Notes: generated by a model from the sequence alone, not told the origin. Shown: positions 21,030 to 31,089, numbered from the stretch's first letter. The stretch is DNA of 64,000 nucleotides from Streptococcus troglodytae (GCF_002355215.1 NZ_AP014612.1:124001-188000), one strand, 5' to 3'. Made by a program: numbers and translations.

Positions 21030-21653
21030 ATGGCAGAAAAAAGTATCAGAAAACCCAAGCAAGAAAGAAGTATTGAAAAGCGCAACAAGATACTTCAAGT
21101 GGCTAAAGATTTGTTTTCAGATAAAACTTATTTTAATGTGACAACCAATGAAATTGCTAAAAAAGCTAATGTCTCTGTAGGGACACTCTACGCTTACTTT
21201 GCCAGCAAAGATGATATTTTAACAGCGCTTTTAAAAAGGTATAATGACTTTTTTCTGACAGCCATTTTTGCTGATATCAATAGTCAAGATTCTTTAGACA
21301 GGTTCAAAAAGAACCCTAAGGAATGGCTGAGCGCTTTGATTAATCAGTTATTGGCTGCAGAAGATAAAATTTTTCATGCTCAAATTGAGATGTTAGCCTA
21401 TGCTATTCCGCAGGCTAAAGACTTACTGGAGGAGCATAATAATAACTTGAAAAATTTGACCTACAAATGTCTTTTATATTATAGCGATCAGGATGCCAAT
21501 CCGAGCTTTAAAACCTTGTCTCTTGTGGTCTTTGATTTTATTTCAGCTTTGGTAGATGAATTGCTTTATCATGAACACACGCAAGAAGAAGCACAACAAA
21601 TAAAAAAGACTGGCATAGACAGTCTTGAGCTGATTATTAAGTCTTATTTATAG
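21030..21653 (+). CDS. TetR/AcrR-family transcriptional regulator
   Basis: 207-residue regulator with an N-terminal TetR helix-turn-helix (ILQVAKDLFSDKTYFNVTTNEIAKKANVSVGTLYAYF, ~23-60) and a variable ligand-binding C-terminal domain. It is divergent from the DHA2 exporter and probably represses both genes through the paired dyads at 20871 and 20930. The start follows a GGAATGG site. A hairpin follows the gene (21827-21882). Confidence 0.92.
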   Translation: MAEKSIRKPKQERSIEKRNKILQVAKDLFSDKTYFNVTTNEIAKKANVSVGTLYAYFASKDDILTALLKRYNDFFLTAIFADINSQDSLDRFKKNPKEWLSALINQLLAAEDKIFHAQIEMLAYAIPQAKDLLEEHNNNLKNLTYKCLLYYSDQDANPSFKTLSLVVFDFISALVDELLYHEHTQEEAQQIKKTGIDSLELIIKSYL

Positions 21654-21826
21654 TCGTTTGGTTTATGTTTTAGGATATCTCCGTAACTTGCCTTGTCTAA
21701 CTTAGGTTAGATCTGTCCTACTTTGGCTAGATGAGATCGCTTGTTTGCCATCAAATGTGCAACGGCTCAGTGCTAAAAGCGAATCAAACGATAATACAGT
21801 AACTTGTCACTTTTTAGAAGATTATA

Positions 21827-21882
21827 AAAGGGGAGTAGGCCTAATTAAGATTTCAGAGAAATCAATTTTGCCTACTTCCTTT
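21827..21882. terminator. Hairpin between the tetR and lysR genes
   Basis: GGAGTAGGC (21832-21840) pairs with GCCTACTTCC (21870-21879), followed by TTTAATC. An inner dyad (GATTTC/GAAATC) strengthens it. The remaining 170 bp after tetR show no gene. Confidence 0.65.
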
Positions 21883-21917
21883 AATCATTTCATAAGTTTT
21901 AGCAATGATGGCTTAAT

Positions 21918-22811
21918 TTAAAATGATTGAGCGATTTTATCCAGCAGATCAACTAAATGCTTGATTTCAGGTGTTAAGGTTGAGGATTTTAAGTAAGCGT
22001 AGTTAACATAAAATCCTAATTTATTATTTTCTTTAAAAGGAATTTTGACCAGATGATGATCTTGTTTGGTCAGTGAGATATCCGTCAACAAACTGACACC
22101 CATATTGTGGCTGACCATTTGCTTGATAAGAGTAACATCATCAGATTTGAAAAAAATCTGAGCCTGATTTTGATAGGTTTGATTAAGATAATCAAATGCC
22201 TTTAGATGGACATTGTGTTCATCTAAAAGAATAAAATTTTCTTTTAAGACATCAGAAAAAGCTAAGGCTTTTTTTCTTTTAGCCAATAAATGATCTTTAG
22301 AAACAATGAGATAGAGTTTCCGATGAAGGATTTTTTTGATAACTAATTCATCATGGTAAAAGGGCTCTATTGTCCCAATTAAACTGAGATCCAGCTCTCC
22401 TTGTAATAGTTGCTCCAATAACTCAACAGAACCTCCTCGAATGGAGCGAATACGCTTCAGAAAAGCTAAGTCTTGATTGGTTTCTTTAAGCAGCGACAAT
22501 AAATAATTAATAATAATGGGTGGGCATCCTAAGGTAGAATAGTGAGCCAGTGAACGGTTCATCTCCTTTTGGGCAGAACTAATTTCCGGCAGAATTCTCT
22601 CAAGGTGACGCTTCAAAATATTTCCTTGCTGCGTCAAAGCAAAAGTACGATGAGAGGGGTCCTTAACAATAAGGTCACAATTAAATTGTTCCTCTAATCT
22701 TTTGACAGAATAGGAAACAGAAGGCTGGCTAATTTGAAATTTTTCAGCAACCTTAGTGAAGGACTGTAATTGTGACAGGTGATAAAAATACTTTAAATCT
22801 TTAATATTCAT
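21918..22811 (-). CDS. mleR: LysR-family regulator of the malolactic locus
   Basis: 297-residue LysR-type regulator. The N-terminal winged HTH is FYHLSQLQSFTKVAEKFQISQPSVSYSVKRLEEQ (~9-43), followed by the periplasmic-binding-like effector domain. The mle genes next door and recalled work on S. mutans make it the malate-responsive activator MleR. It is transcribed away from mleS, with a small XRE gene in between. Confidence 0.85.
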   Translation of the reverse strand: MNIKDLKYFYHLSQLQSFTKVAEKFQISQPSVSYSVKRLEEQFNCDLIVKDPSHRTFALTQQGNILKRHLERILPEISSAQKEMNRSLAHYSTLGCPPIIINYLLSLLKETNQDLAFLKRIRSIRGGSVELLEQLLQGELDLSLIGTIEPFYHDELVIKKILHRKLYLIVSKDHLLAKRKKALAFSDVLKENFILLDEHNVHLKAFDYLNQTYQNQAQIFFKSDDVTLIKQMVSHNMGVSLLTDISLTKQDHHLVKIPFKENNKLGFYVNYAYLKSSTLTPEIKHLVDLLDKIAQSF

Positions 22812-23000
22812 TGTTAACCTTTCTATTATTTTTACAGTTTAGCATATTTTTGGCATTTAGGTATTTTAAAGATTGTTATAAGTATTTTTTATCCGTTATC
22901 TAAGGTTTGACTATAAGGCCATTTGTTTCATACAATGAATTGTAAAGTCAACTTCCAAGTGGTTTAAAAGTAACAGAAATAGTGGTTTTTTCTTTTGCTC

Positions 23001-23354
23001 TTAATCGAGATTATCAATAATCTCTTCAAAAATAGCAATGAAGGTTTGTTGTTTTCTCTTGGGAAGTTGCTTTATTTTCATATTAAGGCGTTTTAAAGTT
23101 AATTGTTTCTCGGAATTGATTGTTCCTTCAAGACTGTTAAAGTCAAAAAAATCTTCCGGTGTCATACCTAGTGCTTCAATCACTTTTTCAAGCGTCTGCA
23201 AGCTGAGATTATGGTTTTGATTTTCAATCTGATTGATATATTTCAATCCTAATCCAGCTTTTTCAGACAAACTTTCTTGGCTGATGCCTTGTGCTTGCCG
23301 ATGATACCTTACTTTATTTGCAACATATTTTTGGAGATAGCTTTTTTTCTTCAT
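23001..23354 (-). CDS. XRE-family helix-turn-helix regulator
   Basis: 117-residue protein with a Cro/CI-type HTH (VRYHRQAQGISQESLSEKAGLGLKYINQIENQNHNLSLQTLEKVIEALG, ~15-65) and a short charged tail. It is divergent from mleS and shares its 115-bp promoter region, which contains a 7-bp-arm palindrome. Start at 23354 (MKKKSYLQK) is chosen for the family N-terminus; an in-frame ATG nine codons upstream exists and neither has a strong ribosome site. A role in mle control is inferred only from position. Confidence 0.8.
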   Translation of the reverse strand: MKKKSYLQKYVANKVRYHRQAQGISQESLSEKAGLGLKYINQIENQNHNLSLQTLEKVIEALGMTPEDFFDFNSLEGTINSEKQLTLKRLNMKIKQLPKRKQQTFIAIFEEIIDNLD

Positions 23355-23405
23355 AATTAAAGAATACAAGTTTAAAAGCAAATAGTTAACTTTTTATACA
23401 ATACT

Positions 23406-23438
23406 ATGTATCTTATATGATACATTTTATGCTATAAT
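23406..23438. promoter_or_regulatory. mleS promoter with operator-like palindrome
   Basis: An extended -10 (TGC-TATAAT, TATAAT at 23433-23438) has no recognisable -35. At the -35 position lies ATGTATC-ttatat-GATACAT (23406-23425), a perfect palindrome. A weak -35 overlapped by a dyad suggests activator dependence. Confidence 0.6.
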
Positions 23439-23468
23439 ATGATCAATAAATATAAGGAGGTGCAGAAA

Positions 23469-25091
23469 ATGTATGCACATGACATTTTAAACAATCCTTT
23501 TTTGAATAAAGGGACTGCTTTTACCATGGAAGAACGTAAGAAATTTGGACTTATTGGTCTCTTGCCCCCTCACGTTCAGACTCTTAAAGAGCAAGCAGAG
23601 CAGACTTATGCGCAAATGCAAACTAAAGCTAATAATTTGGAAAAACGTCTTTTCTTGATGGAGATTTTTAATACCAATCGGACACTTTTCTACTATCTCT
23701 TCTCTCAACATTTGGCAGAATTGAATCCAATTATTTACGATCCAACCATCGCAGATACGATTGAAGGTTACAGTGACCTTTTTGTAGATCCTCAGTATGC
23801 GGGTTACTTGGATATTAACCATCCTGAAAACATTGAGACTACCCTCAAAAATGCGGCAGGTGAGCGTGATATTCGTTTGATTGTTGTGACCGATGCCGAA
23901 GGTATCCTTGGTATCGGTGACTGGGGGACTAATGGGGTGGACATCTCTGTTGGGAAGCTCATGGTTTACACAGGGGCAGCAGGGATTGATCCAGCAACTG
24001 TTTTGCCATTGGTGATTGATGCAGGTACCAACCGTGAGGAATTGCGCAATAATCCTAACTATCTGGGTAACCGTCATGAACGTGTTCGTGGCGACCGTTA
24101 CTATGACTTTATCGATCAATTTGTCCAAACAGCTGAACGCCTTTTCCCTAAACTTTACCTTCACTGGGAAGACTTCGGTCGTTCAAATGCGGCCAATATC
24201 TTGGAAAAATACCGTAAGGAAATTCCAACCTTCAACGATGATATTCAAGGGACTGGCATCGTAACCCTTGGTGGTATCTTTGCGGCTATGGATATCACAG
24301 GTGAAAAATTGACTGATCAAGTCTATCTCTGTTACGGTGGCGGTACAGCAGGTGCTGGTATTGCCTCTCGTGTCTTGCGTGAAATGGTTTCAGAAGGCCT
24401 GCCTGAAGAAGAAGCCTACAAGCGTTTCTTCATGGTGGACAAGCAAGGTCTCCTCTTTGACGATATGGATGACTTAACTCCTGAACAAAAGCCATTTGCC
24501 AAGAAGCGGGCGGATTTTCCAAATGCAGATCAGTTGACAGACCTGCTTGAAGTGGTCAAAACCGTGAAACCAACCATCTTGGTTGGTACCTCAACAAATC
24601 CAGGTGCCTTCACGAAAGAAGTTGTTGAAGCTATGTGTGAAAACACTGAACGCCCAGTCATCTTCCCAATCTCTAATCCTACAAAATTGGCAGAAGCATC
24701 GGCTCAAGACTTGATTATCTGGTCTGATGGTAAGGCCTTTGTGGCAACCGGTATCCCAGCTGATACTGTATCCTACAAGGGTGTGGACTATGTTATTGGT
24801 CAAGCCAACAATGCCCTCATCTACCCTGGCCTTGGGCTTGGTATGTTGGCATCAGAAGCTAGCCTTTTGACAGATGAAATGATTGGAGCGGCAGCACACT
24901 CTCTCAGTGGTATCATCGATATCACCAAACCAGGTGCGCCAGTTCTTCCTCCATTCAAATATGTGGGTGATGTGTCTATCAAGGTCGCTGAAGCCGTGGC
25001 TAAGAAGGCTCAAGAACAAGGTCTTGCGCTTGCTGAAGAAACCGATATGGTCAAGGCTGTTCGTGACTTTAAGTGGTACCCAGAGTATTAA
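23469..25091 (+). CDS. mleS: Malolactic enzyme
   Basis: 540-residue NAD- and Mn-dependent enzyme converting L-malate to L-lactate and CO2, which raises internal pH. It has the malic-enzyme fold: the N-terminal region [18 protein letters not shown], the signature [16 protein letters not shown], and the dinucleotide motif [12 protein letters not shown]. Malic enzymes share these; the malolactic call rests on the adjacent malate permease and LysR regulator. ATG 23469 has an AAGGAGGTG site; an ATG at 23439 lies before that site. Start of the mleS-mleP-oxdC series. Confidence 0.94.
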   Translation: MYAHDILNNPFLNKGTAFTMEERKKFGLIGLLPPHVQTLKEQAEQTYAQMQTKANNLEKRLFLMEIFNTNRTLFYYLFSQHLAELNPIIYDPTIADTIEGYSDLFVDPQYAGYLDINHPENIETTLKNAAGERDIRLIVVTDAEGILGIGDWGTNGVDISVGKLMVYTGAAGIDPATVLPLVIDAGTNREELRNNPNYLGNRHERVRGDRYYDFIDQFVQTAERLFPKLYLHWEDFGRSNAANILEKYRKEIPTFNDDIQGTGIVTLGGIFAAMDITGEKLTDQVYLCYGGGTAGAGIASRVLREMVSEGLPEEEAYKRFFMVDKQGLLFDDMDDLTPEQKPFAKKRADFPNADQLTDLLEVVKTVKPTILVGTSTNPGAFTKEVVEAMCENTERPVIFPISNPTKLAEASAQDLIIWSDGKAFVATGIPADTVSYKGVDYVIGQANNALIYPGLGLGMLASEASLLTDEMIGAAAHSLSGIIDITKPGAPVLPPFKYVGDVSIKVAEAVAKKAQEQGLALAEETDMVKAVRDFKWYPEY

Positions 25092-25137
25092 TCATCTAAA
25101 TCGGACGGTGCTGTCAAGAATATTTAGAGTATAAATT

Positions 25138-25184
25138 AGCAAGGCGCTCCTAGATCCCTAGAACAAAAGGACAGGGCGCTTCTT
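25138..25184 (+). terminator. Hairpin between mleS and mleP
   Basis: AAGGCGCTCCT can pair with AGGACAGGGCGCTT with an internal bulge. It lacks a clean T-run, so it may be a processing site or partial attenuator. Confidence 0.4.
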
Positions 25185-25246
25185 GTTAGCAGACGGAGTG
25201 TGTTATAACCTACCGTGTTTGTTAAATGATCAAGAAAGGAAACCTC

Positions 25247-26191
25247 ATGGATATCTTTTTAACCTCAATTTCGAGTATTATTCCCATCATTGTGATTATT
25301 GTGCTCGGTTATGCCCTTCAAGTGCGTGGTTGGTTTACAGATAATTTTGGCCCCACACTCTCTCGCCTTATCATGAATGTGGCGCTGCCAGTGTCCATTT
25401 TTGTGTCGGTCCTTAAGTACTTGACTCTGGATAAGCTAGTTAGCCTGTCAGGCGGCCTGCTTTACACCTTTGGTGCCTTTATTCTGACCTATATTTTGGC
25501 CTTCCTAGCTGTGAAGATTTTTAAGATCCGTCCAGGTCGCAGAGGGACCATGATCAATACCTTTGTCAATGCCAATACTATTTTCATCGGTCTGCCCTTG
25601 AATGTAGCACTCTTTGGCGATCGGGCTCTGCCTTACTTCCTAATTTACTATATTACCAATACCATCTCAACTTGGACTCTAGGTGTCTACCTCATGACGA
25701 CTGATAGTAAGTCTGGCAAAGGACAAGCGACCAAGTTTAATTGGAAAAACCTTTTGCCAGCTCCCCTCATTGGTTTCTTGGTAGCCTTGGTCTTCTTGAT
25801 TCTGCGCATTCCAGTGCCTGCTTTTGCTAACAGTACCCTGACTTATATTGGTAGTCTGGTGACACCGCTGTCCTTAATTTATATTGGGATTGTTTTGGCT
25901 AAGGCTGGGCTTAAGAGTATCCACTTTGACAAAGATACTATTGTGACTCTGGTGGGACGCTTTATCTTAGCTCCTATCGTTATGTTTGGTCTTCTTTATT
26001 TGACAGGAAAAGGTCTGCCAGTGACTGAGTTTAAGACTTTCGTAGTTCAATCGGCAGCTCCGGCACTTGCGGTCTTGCCAATTCTCGCCAGTCAAGGTGA
26101 CGGTGATGTCGAATTTTCAACTAATATCGTTACCCTGAGTACAGTACTCTTTGTAATTGTCATTCCGATTGTTGTGACCTTGATGGGTTAA
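25247..26191 (+). CDS. mleP: Malate permease (auxin efflux carrier family)
   Basis: 314-residue, roughly 10-helix transporter of the AEC family, which includes malate permeases. The N-terminal half has TSISSIIPIIVIIVLGYAL, and the family signature in the second half is SLIYIGIVLAKAGLK. It would import malate for the malolactic enzyme upstream. ATG 25247 follows AAGAAAGGA. Codon choice resembles mleS. Confidence 0.9.
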   Translation: MDIFLTSISSIIPIIVIIVLGYALQVRGWFTDNFGPTLSRLIMNVALPVSIFVSVLKYLTLDKLVSLSGGLLYTFGAFILTYILAFLAVKIFKIRPGRRGTMINTFVNANTIFIGLPLNVALFGDRALPYFLIYYITNTISTWTLGVYLMTTDSKSGKGQATKFNWKNLLPAPLIGFLVALVFLILRIPVPAFANSTLTYIGSLVTPLSLIYIGIVLAKAGLKSIHFDKDTIVTLVGRFILAPIVMFGLLYLTGKGLPVTEFKTFVVQSAAPALAVLPILASQGDGDVEFSTNIVTLSTVLFVIVIPIVVTLMG

Positions 26192-26310
26192 GGTCGATGT
26201 AAGCCTTAATGTTTATAATCCTTAAAAAGGTGTGCTTCTTTTAAGGACTATTGCTATTCATTTTTGTCCTTTCGGACAACTTATTGTTATCACAAGGAGG
26301 AAAAAATATT

Positions 26311-27495
26311 ATGACAACACCCCACACCCCACAGCCGCAAAGAAAAAGCGATGGAAAAGGTTGGCTTGATTTTGGACCGCGTAACTTGAGCCGCGATAAT
26401 GAAAATCGGGATATCTTGGTTCCGCCTGTCACTGACCATGGGACCATGCCCAATATGCGCTACAGCTTTTCAGATGCCCACAATCGGATGGAAGAAGGAG
26501 GCTGGGCGCGTGAAGTGACCATTCGTGAACTACCTGCTTCAGATGAATTGGCTGGTGTCAATATGGCCTTGGCACCAGGTGCTTATCGTGAACTGCATTG
26601 GCACAAAGAAGCCGAATGGGGACTTATGCTGTACGGCAATGCCCGCATTACAGCGATTGACGAGAACGGTCAGTCTTATATTGATGATGTCGAAGAAGGA
26701 GATCTTTGGAATTTTGAATCCGGCGTTGCTCATTCTATTCAGGCCTTGGACAAGGGCTGTGAGTTTCTGTTAGTTTTCAGCGAAGCCAATTTCTCAGAAA
26801 ATCAAACCTTACTGCTTAGTGACTGGTTGGCTCACACTCCTGATGACATCGTTGCTGCTAATTTTAAGAAGACTGAGGAAGAATTGGCTAGTCTTCCTAA
26901 GGCAGAAAAATATATCTTTAATGGGACAATTCCTGGTTCTATTGAAGCAGAGAAGCGCGCCAATCCCAATGGTGATGTGGTCAATCCGCTGACACTGCAT
27001 TTGGATAAAATTGCACCGATTCAGTCAGAAGCTGGACGTGCTTGGATTTTGGATCAGAAGGTCTTTCCGGCTGCTAAGACGATTTCAGCAGCTATTGTTG
27101 AGGTTGAGCCGGGCGGTATGCGGGAATTGCACTGGCATCCTAAGTCATCCGAATGGCAGTATTACATCAAGGGTCAGGCCCGCATGACAGTTTTTAATTC
27201 TAATGGTTTGGCTCGTACCTATGACTTTTCAGCTGGAGATGTAGGCTATGTACCCAATGTAGCGGGGCATTATGTTCAAAATACAGGTGACGAAACGTTG
27301 GTTTTCGTTGAAGTTTTTCGCAACCCTGATTATTCCGATATTTCGCTCAATAAGTGGCTGGCGACAACTCCTGTCAATAATGTTGCAGAGCACCTCAATC
27401 TTCCTAAGGAACTTGTCCAAAATCTGCCTCAGGCAGAGACTCCGCAACCTGTCATTTGGTTTGATAAGGATAAAGCTGCAAAAAAGCCTTTTTAG
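26311..27495 (+). CDS. oxdC: Oxalate decarboxylase (bicupin)
   Basis: 394-residue two-cupin Mn enzyme converting oxalate to formate and CO2 while consuming a proton. Both metal sites are intact: HWHKEAEWG (~96-104) with the distal His in GVAHSIQ, and HWHPKSSEW (~274-282) with GHYVQN. There is no signal peptide. ATG 26311 is preceded by CAAGGAGG. A hairpin (CCTTAAAA/TTTTAAGG, 26220-26246) precedes it without a T-tract. With mleS it forms a second acid-consuming decarboxylation at the same locus. Confidence 0.93.
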   Translation: MTTPHTPQPQRKSDGKGWLDFGPRNLSRDNENRDILVPPVTDHGTMPNMRYSFSDAHNRMEEGGWAREVTIRELPASDELAGVNMALAPGAYRELHWHKEAEWGLMLYGNARITAIDENGQSYIDDVEEGDLWNFESGVAHSIQALDKGCEFLLVFSEANFSENQTLLLSDWLAHTPDDIVAANFKKTEEELASLPKAEKYIFNGTIPGSIEAEKRANPNGDVVNPLTLHLDKIAPIQSEAGRAWILDQKVFPAAKTISAAIVEVEPGGMRELHWHPKSSEWQYYIKGQARMTVFNSNGLARTYDFSAGDVGYVPNVAGHYVQNTGDETLVFVEVFRNPDYSDISLNKWLATTPVNNVAEHLNLPKELVQNLPQAETPQPVIWFDKDKAAKKPF

Positions 27496-27512
27496 ACAAG
27501 CCCTTACTGAGT

Positions 27513-28871
27513 TTGGACATTAAAGCTCAGCAGGGCTATGATTATGATGTCATTATCATCGGCGGCGGTGTTTCAGATGTGACTCTAGCCTGCAACTTGG
27601 CCGCAGCCGGCAAAAAGACAGCGCTCATTGAGGCTAGAGATTGGGGAGGGACAACTGTCAATCGCGGCTCTACCCCTAAGAAGGCTCTTTTAGCACTAGC
27701 TGAATTGCACCATCAGGAGAGCTTTCTGCATAGAGGTCTGGAGACAGTCTCTCCCATCACATGGGAAGATGCTCTGCTGACGCGGGATTGGCTGGTTTCA
27801 GATGAGTCAGCCAGAGCGAAGGAGAGAGCTATCAAAGCAGGTGTAGAGACTTATGAAGCCTATGCTTTCTTTGAAGATGCTCACCATCTAAAGGTAAACG
27901 GTCAGGTGCTGAGCACTGCAACTATTGTTTTAGCGACGGGCTCTGTGCCTCGAAAGATTGACATAGAAGGGGCTTCTTACATTGATAGCAGCGCTAATCT
28001 TATGCGGCTCCATCAGCAGCCCAAGGTAATTGCCTTGATTGGTGCCGGTGTGATTGCCATGTCGCTGATTTCAAGCTTTACTGAGCTGGGAACAAAAGTC
28101 CATGTCATTCAGCACAATGATCGTGTTCTGGGTAATTTTGACTCAGAACTTGTAGATATTCTGGTCAATCGTTTGAAAAGTCGCGGTGCAGAATTTCATA
28201 TGGAAGCAGAAGCAGAGCGTATTGAAAGAAGTGCTTCAGGCTATCAGGTGACCTTGACGAATGGGGAAATAGTTATTGTTGACGGTATTTATGATGTTGC
28301 CGGTCGAATTGCCAATATCGGCGGTCTCCAATTGGAAAAAGCCGGCATAGAATATACCGAGCGCGGAATCTCTGTTGATGATCATCTGACAACATCTCAG
28401 CCTCACATTTTTGCTATGGGAGATTGCTGTGATGCACCGGTACCTAAGCTGAATTCCTATGCGGATTTTCAGGCTAAATATCTGAGTCAGCTCTTAAATG
28501 ATGAATCAAAAGAAGCTATCCAGTATCCGACAGCACCGGCGGCAACTGTCTACAGTATTCCCAAAATCGGTCAGGTTGGTGTCAGTGTTAATCAAGCACG
28601 GCAGCATCCGCAGGACTATGACGTGACACAGCTAAACATGTCTAATTGGCAGAATTATAAACGCGTTCACGATGATTTGGCTGTCATCAAACTAGTTGCG
28701 TCCAAATCAGATCAGCATGTTGCAGGAGCAGAAATCGTCAGTGACACGGCAGATATTCTAGTCAATTATCTAGCTATTTTGCTCAATCGCAGAGTGAGTT
28801 TTCAGGAGTTGCAGGATATCATCTTTGCTTATCCGTCACTGGCGACAGATTTATATGGTTTGTGGAAATAA
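27513..28871 (+). CDS. gshR: Glutathione-reductase-like flavoprotein lacking the redox-active cysteines
   Basis: 452-residue pyridine-nucleotide-disulfide oxidoreductase homologue. FAD-binding (YDVIIIGGG), NAD-binding (ALIGAGVIAMSL) and C-terminal dimerisation domains are present. The redox motif, normally GGTCxxxxC, reads GGTTVNRGSTPKK, with Thr48 and Ser53 in place of both cysteines. The C-terminal HPT/HP catalytic region is also altered (FAYPSLATD). It therefore cannot act as a classical disulfide reductase. The start is a TTG with no good ribosome site, 17 bp after oxdC, so translation may be coupled. The frame is otherwise open, suggesting retained function. Confidence 0.82.
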   Translation: MDIKAQQGYDYDVIIIGGGVSDVTLACNLAAAGKKTALIEARDWGGTTVNRGSTPKKALLALAELHHQESFLHRGLETVSPITWEDALLTRDWLVSDESARAKERAIKAGVETYEAYAFFEDAHHLKVNGQVLSTATIVLATGSVPRKIDIEGASYIDSSANLMRLHQQPKVIALIGAGVIAMSLISSFTELGTKVHVIQHNDRVLGNFDSELVDILVNRLKSRGAEFHMEAEAERIERSASGYQVTLTNGEIVIVDGIYDVAGRIANIGGLQLEKAGIEYTERGISVDDHLTTSQPHIFAMGDCCDAPVPKLNSYADFQAKYLSQLLNDESKEAIQYPTAPAATVYSIPKIGQVGVSVNQARQHPQDYDVTQLNMSNWQNYKRVHDDLAVIKLVASKSDQHVAGAEIVSDTADILVNYLAILLNRRVSFQELQDIIFAYPSLATDLYGLWK

Positions 28872-28872
28872 T

Positions 28873-29574
28873 ATGCAGGATTCGAAACTAAAAGAACTAG
28901 AAGACGAAGTCAGTCGTTTTGGAACACATCAAATAAAAGGCATTGCTTATTTTCTTACTCTGCTTGGCGGAGCTATTGATGCGGTTTCCTATATGGGTTT
29001 TGATCACACCCTGCCGGCTGCTCAGACAGGAAATCTTCTTCTTTTAATGGTGGATATCACGCGCCTGGATGTACAAGGGATTGCCATAAAAATGACTACT
29101 CTGCTGAGCTTCATAGCGGGCTTGGTGGTCAGTCGCTGTGCTTACCACTATTATAGGAGTATCTATTGGCGTATTTATATCTTAGTGGGGTTATCGGCTG
29201 CTTGTCTCTTTACTTTCCTATCTTTTGACCATCTTCCAAGTGGCCTTGCTATTGCACCTTTGTCCTTTACATTGGCAATGACGACAGGGGCTTTTAATAA
29301 GGTTGAAAATGAACTTTATAACAACTCGTTCACCACAGGGAATATCAAAAAAGCCATTATTGCTTGGTGTGAATTCCTTTTTAAAGGACAGGCAGAGCAG
29401 AAGGAGCGAGCTGTCATTTTTACTTGCCTGGTTCTGTCCTTTGTCATAGGGGCATTTACAGCGGCCTTATTTTATTTCTTATTTGGGATGGCTGCCTTAT
29501 TAGTTATACTATGCGAAATTATCATTTTTACAGTTTGCTACTTCTTGCTGATCAGATTTTCACAGAAATCCTAA
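28873..29574 (+). CDS. DUF1275 (YoaK-type) membrane protein
   Basis: 233-residue protein with about six hydrophobic helices. The family hallmarks are GGAIDAVSYMGFDHTLPAAQTGNLL near residue 35 and TTGAFNKVENELYNNSFTTGNIKK in the middle. The ATG at 28873 sits 1 bp after the stop of the preceding gene, which indicates translational coupling. Function is unknown. It ends at a strong terminator. Confidence 0.85.
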   Translation: MQDSKLKELEDEVSRFGTHQIKGIAYFLTLLGGAIDAVSYMGFDHTLPAAQTGNLLLLMVDITRLDVQGIAIKMTTLLSFIAGLVVSRCAYHYYRSIYWRIYILVGLSAACLFTFLSFDHLPSGLAIAPLSFTLAMTTGAFNKVENELYNNSFTTGNIKKAIIAWCEFLFKGQAEQKERAVIFTCLVLSFVIGAFTAALFYFLFGMAALLVILCEIIIFTVCYFLLIRFSQKS

Positions 29575-29576
29575 TG

Positions 29577-29613
29577 AAAATCCCTGAGTTTAAATTCAAA
29601 CTCAGGGATTTTT
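29577..29613 (+). terminator. Terminator of the malolactic/oxdC series
   Basis: AAAATCCCTGAGTTT and AAACTCAGGGATTTT form a perfect 15-bp stem with a 6-base loop, followed by T. Confidence 0.9.
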
Positions 29614-29733
29614 CTATAATGTAATCATATGTGGATGGGCTGGCTTTGCTGTCATGATTAGCCAAAGTCTCAATGCCGTTTGGCTTAGCAGTGTTCCAGT
29701 CTCTTCATTAAAAATGATAATGGCTAAGTGCTA

Positions 29734-30348
29734 TTACTCAATCAAAAGTAAACCTTCTTTTATTTCAAAAGGATTTTTTTCGTTGATGCGGTCAAAAAAC
29801 ATAATACCGTTGGTATGATCAATTTCATGCTGGACAACGATTGATTGATATCCTTTCAGTTTGAGCTTCTTTTTGTCGCTGTTCTTGTCATAGTATTCAA
29901 TAGTGACACGGGAATGGCGGATAACATAGCCTTCAACCACGCGATCAACAGATAAACACCCTTCACCGTCAGCTAAGGCAGCATCTTGGATAGAATGGGC
30001 AATGATTCGAGGGTTGTACATAACTTCTTTCAAGGCATAGGCTTCTTTAGGCGGATTGCCGTCTTTATCTTCTGGATTAGGAATGAGAACAGCAATGATG
30101 CGTTTTGAAATATCTAATTGTGGAGCAGCGAGACCGACACCGCCGCGCAGCTCCATTTTTTCAGCGGTCACGGGATCTTGTGAATTTTTCAAGAATTGCA
30201 GCATTTTTTCGCCCAAAATAATATCATCTTCACTTAAAGGGAAGGTGACATCTTGAGCGACAGCGCGTAGGGTAGGATGACCTTCGCGAATAATATCATT
30301 CATATCAATTAAATGACTGGCTTTAGTAATAGTTTTAATAGCAGACAT
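29734..30348 (-). CDS. def: Peptide deformylase
   Basis: 204-residue Fe/Zn enzyme removing N-formyl groups from nascent proteins. All three motifs are present: [16 protein letters not shown] and HEIDHTNG (metal ligands Cys and two His). The ATG at 30348 follows AGGAGAAAAAA; a longer frame upstream has no ribosome site. The insert-containing length is that of type II Gram-positive deformylases. Confidence 0.95.
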   Translation of the reverse strand: MSAIKTITKASHLIDMNDIIREGHPTLRAVAQDVTFPLSEDDIILGEKMLQFLKNSQDPVTAEKMELRGGVGLAAPQLDISKRIIAVLIPNPEDKDGNPPKEAYALKEVMYNPRIIAHSIQDAALADGEGCLSVDRVVEGYVIRHSRVTIEYYDKNSDKKKLKLKGYQSIVVQHEIDHTNGIMFFDRINEKNPFEIKEGLLLIE

Positions 30349-30422
30349 TTTTTTCTCCTTGTTTTTACAATAAGATAAATATAGCACAAAACGGGGCATA
30401 AATAAAGTTAGAGGAATTAGCC

Positions 30423-31088
30423 TTATTCTTTAATTTGCCAGCGTTTAAGTTGTTTTAGATTATTAATATGATAATAAGGCTTTTGCTTACCAATGACACC
30501 AAGAGCCATAAATTCCTGAATAACACGCAGCAGATGGCGATAGCTAACACCAAAAGAGTCAGCCAAGCTGCTTAATTCTAATCGGAAAATCCCATCTTTT
30601 TGAATAGCTAGAATATGGCTAGCTAAACGTTCTTTGACTGTATAAGAGAGATTGGTTGAGGCCTTAATATTTTGTTGGTAGAGCGCATAAGCTAAGCCCT
30701 GTCCTAATTTAAGAAGAAAAAGAGGATCTTTTAAAAGTAATTCTTTATTGCTTTTTAGCGGTAACTGAACAACCCAAGACTTTTCAAGAGCCACTACTGA
30801 AGAAACGATCCCTTGATTTGTTAGCAGTTCAATATCTCCGATAATGGTAGGTTTTTCCTGAATATTAAGAATATGTTCTTTGCCATTAAACAGCCGCCGG
30901 ACAATCTTGATTTTACCCTTGACAAAATAAGAAAGAGCCTGTAATTCTTCTCCCTGCTGACAAATGGCTTGGCCAGCTGAAAAAGAAATCATTTGCAGTT
31001 TATCAAAATAATGGGCAGGAAAAATCTTTTCTAACTGATACTTTTGAATCCATTCTTTTTTTGGGGTCACAAGTTTCCTCTTCGTCAT
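30423..31088 (-). CDS. Crp/Fnr-family transcriptional regulator
   Basis: 221 residues with an N-terminal cyclic-nucleotide-binding-type beta barrel ([30 protein letters not shown], ~40-70) and a C-terminal helix-turn-helix ([22 protein letters not shown]). It resembles YeiL/stationary-phase members rather than true cAMP receptors. It is divergent from an MFS gene; a 16-bp palindrome just before its start is a likely autoregulatory site. Confidence 0.85.
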   Translation of the reverse strand: MTKRKLVTPKKEWIQKYQLEKIFPAHYFDKLQMISFSAGQAICQQGEELQALSYFVKGKIKIVRRLFNGKEHILNIQEKPTIIGDIELLTNQGIVSSVVALEKSWVVQLPLKSNKELLLKDPLFLLKLGQGLAYALYQQNIKASTNLSYTVKERLASHILAIQKDGIFRLELSSLADSFGVSYRHLLRVIQEFMALGVIGKQKPYYHINNLKQLKRWQIKE

Positions 31089-31089
31089 T

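Noticed and set aside
23487..24164. Long open frame antisense to mleS (225 codons)
   Set aside because: Lies wholly within the malolactic enzyme gene, has no ribosome site and no recognisable domain; it results from the codon bias of the sense gene.
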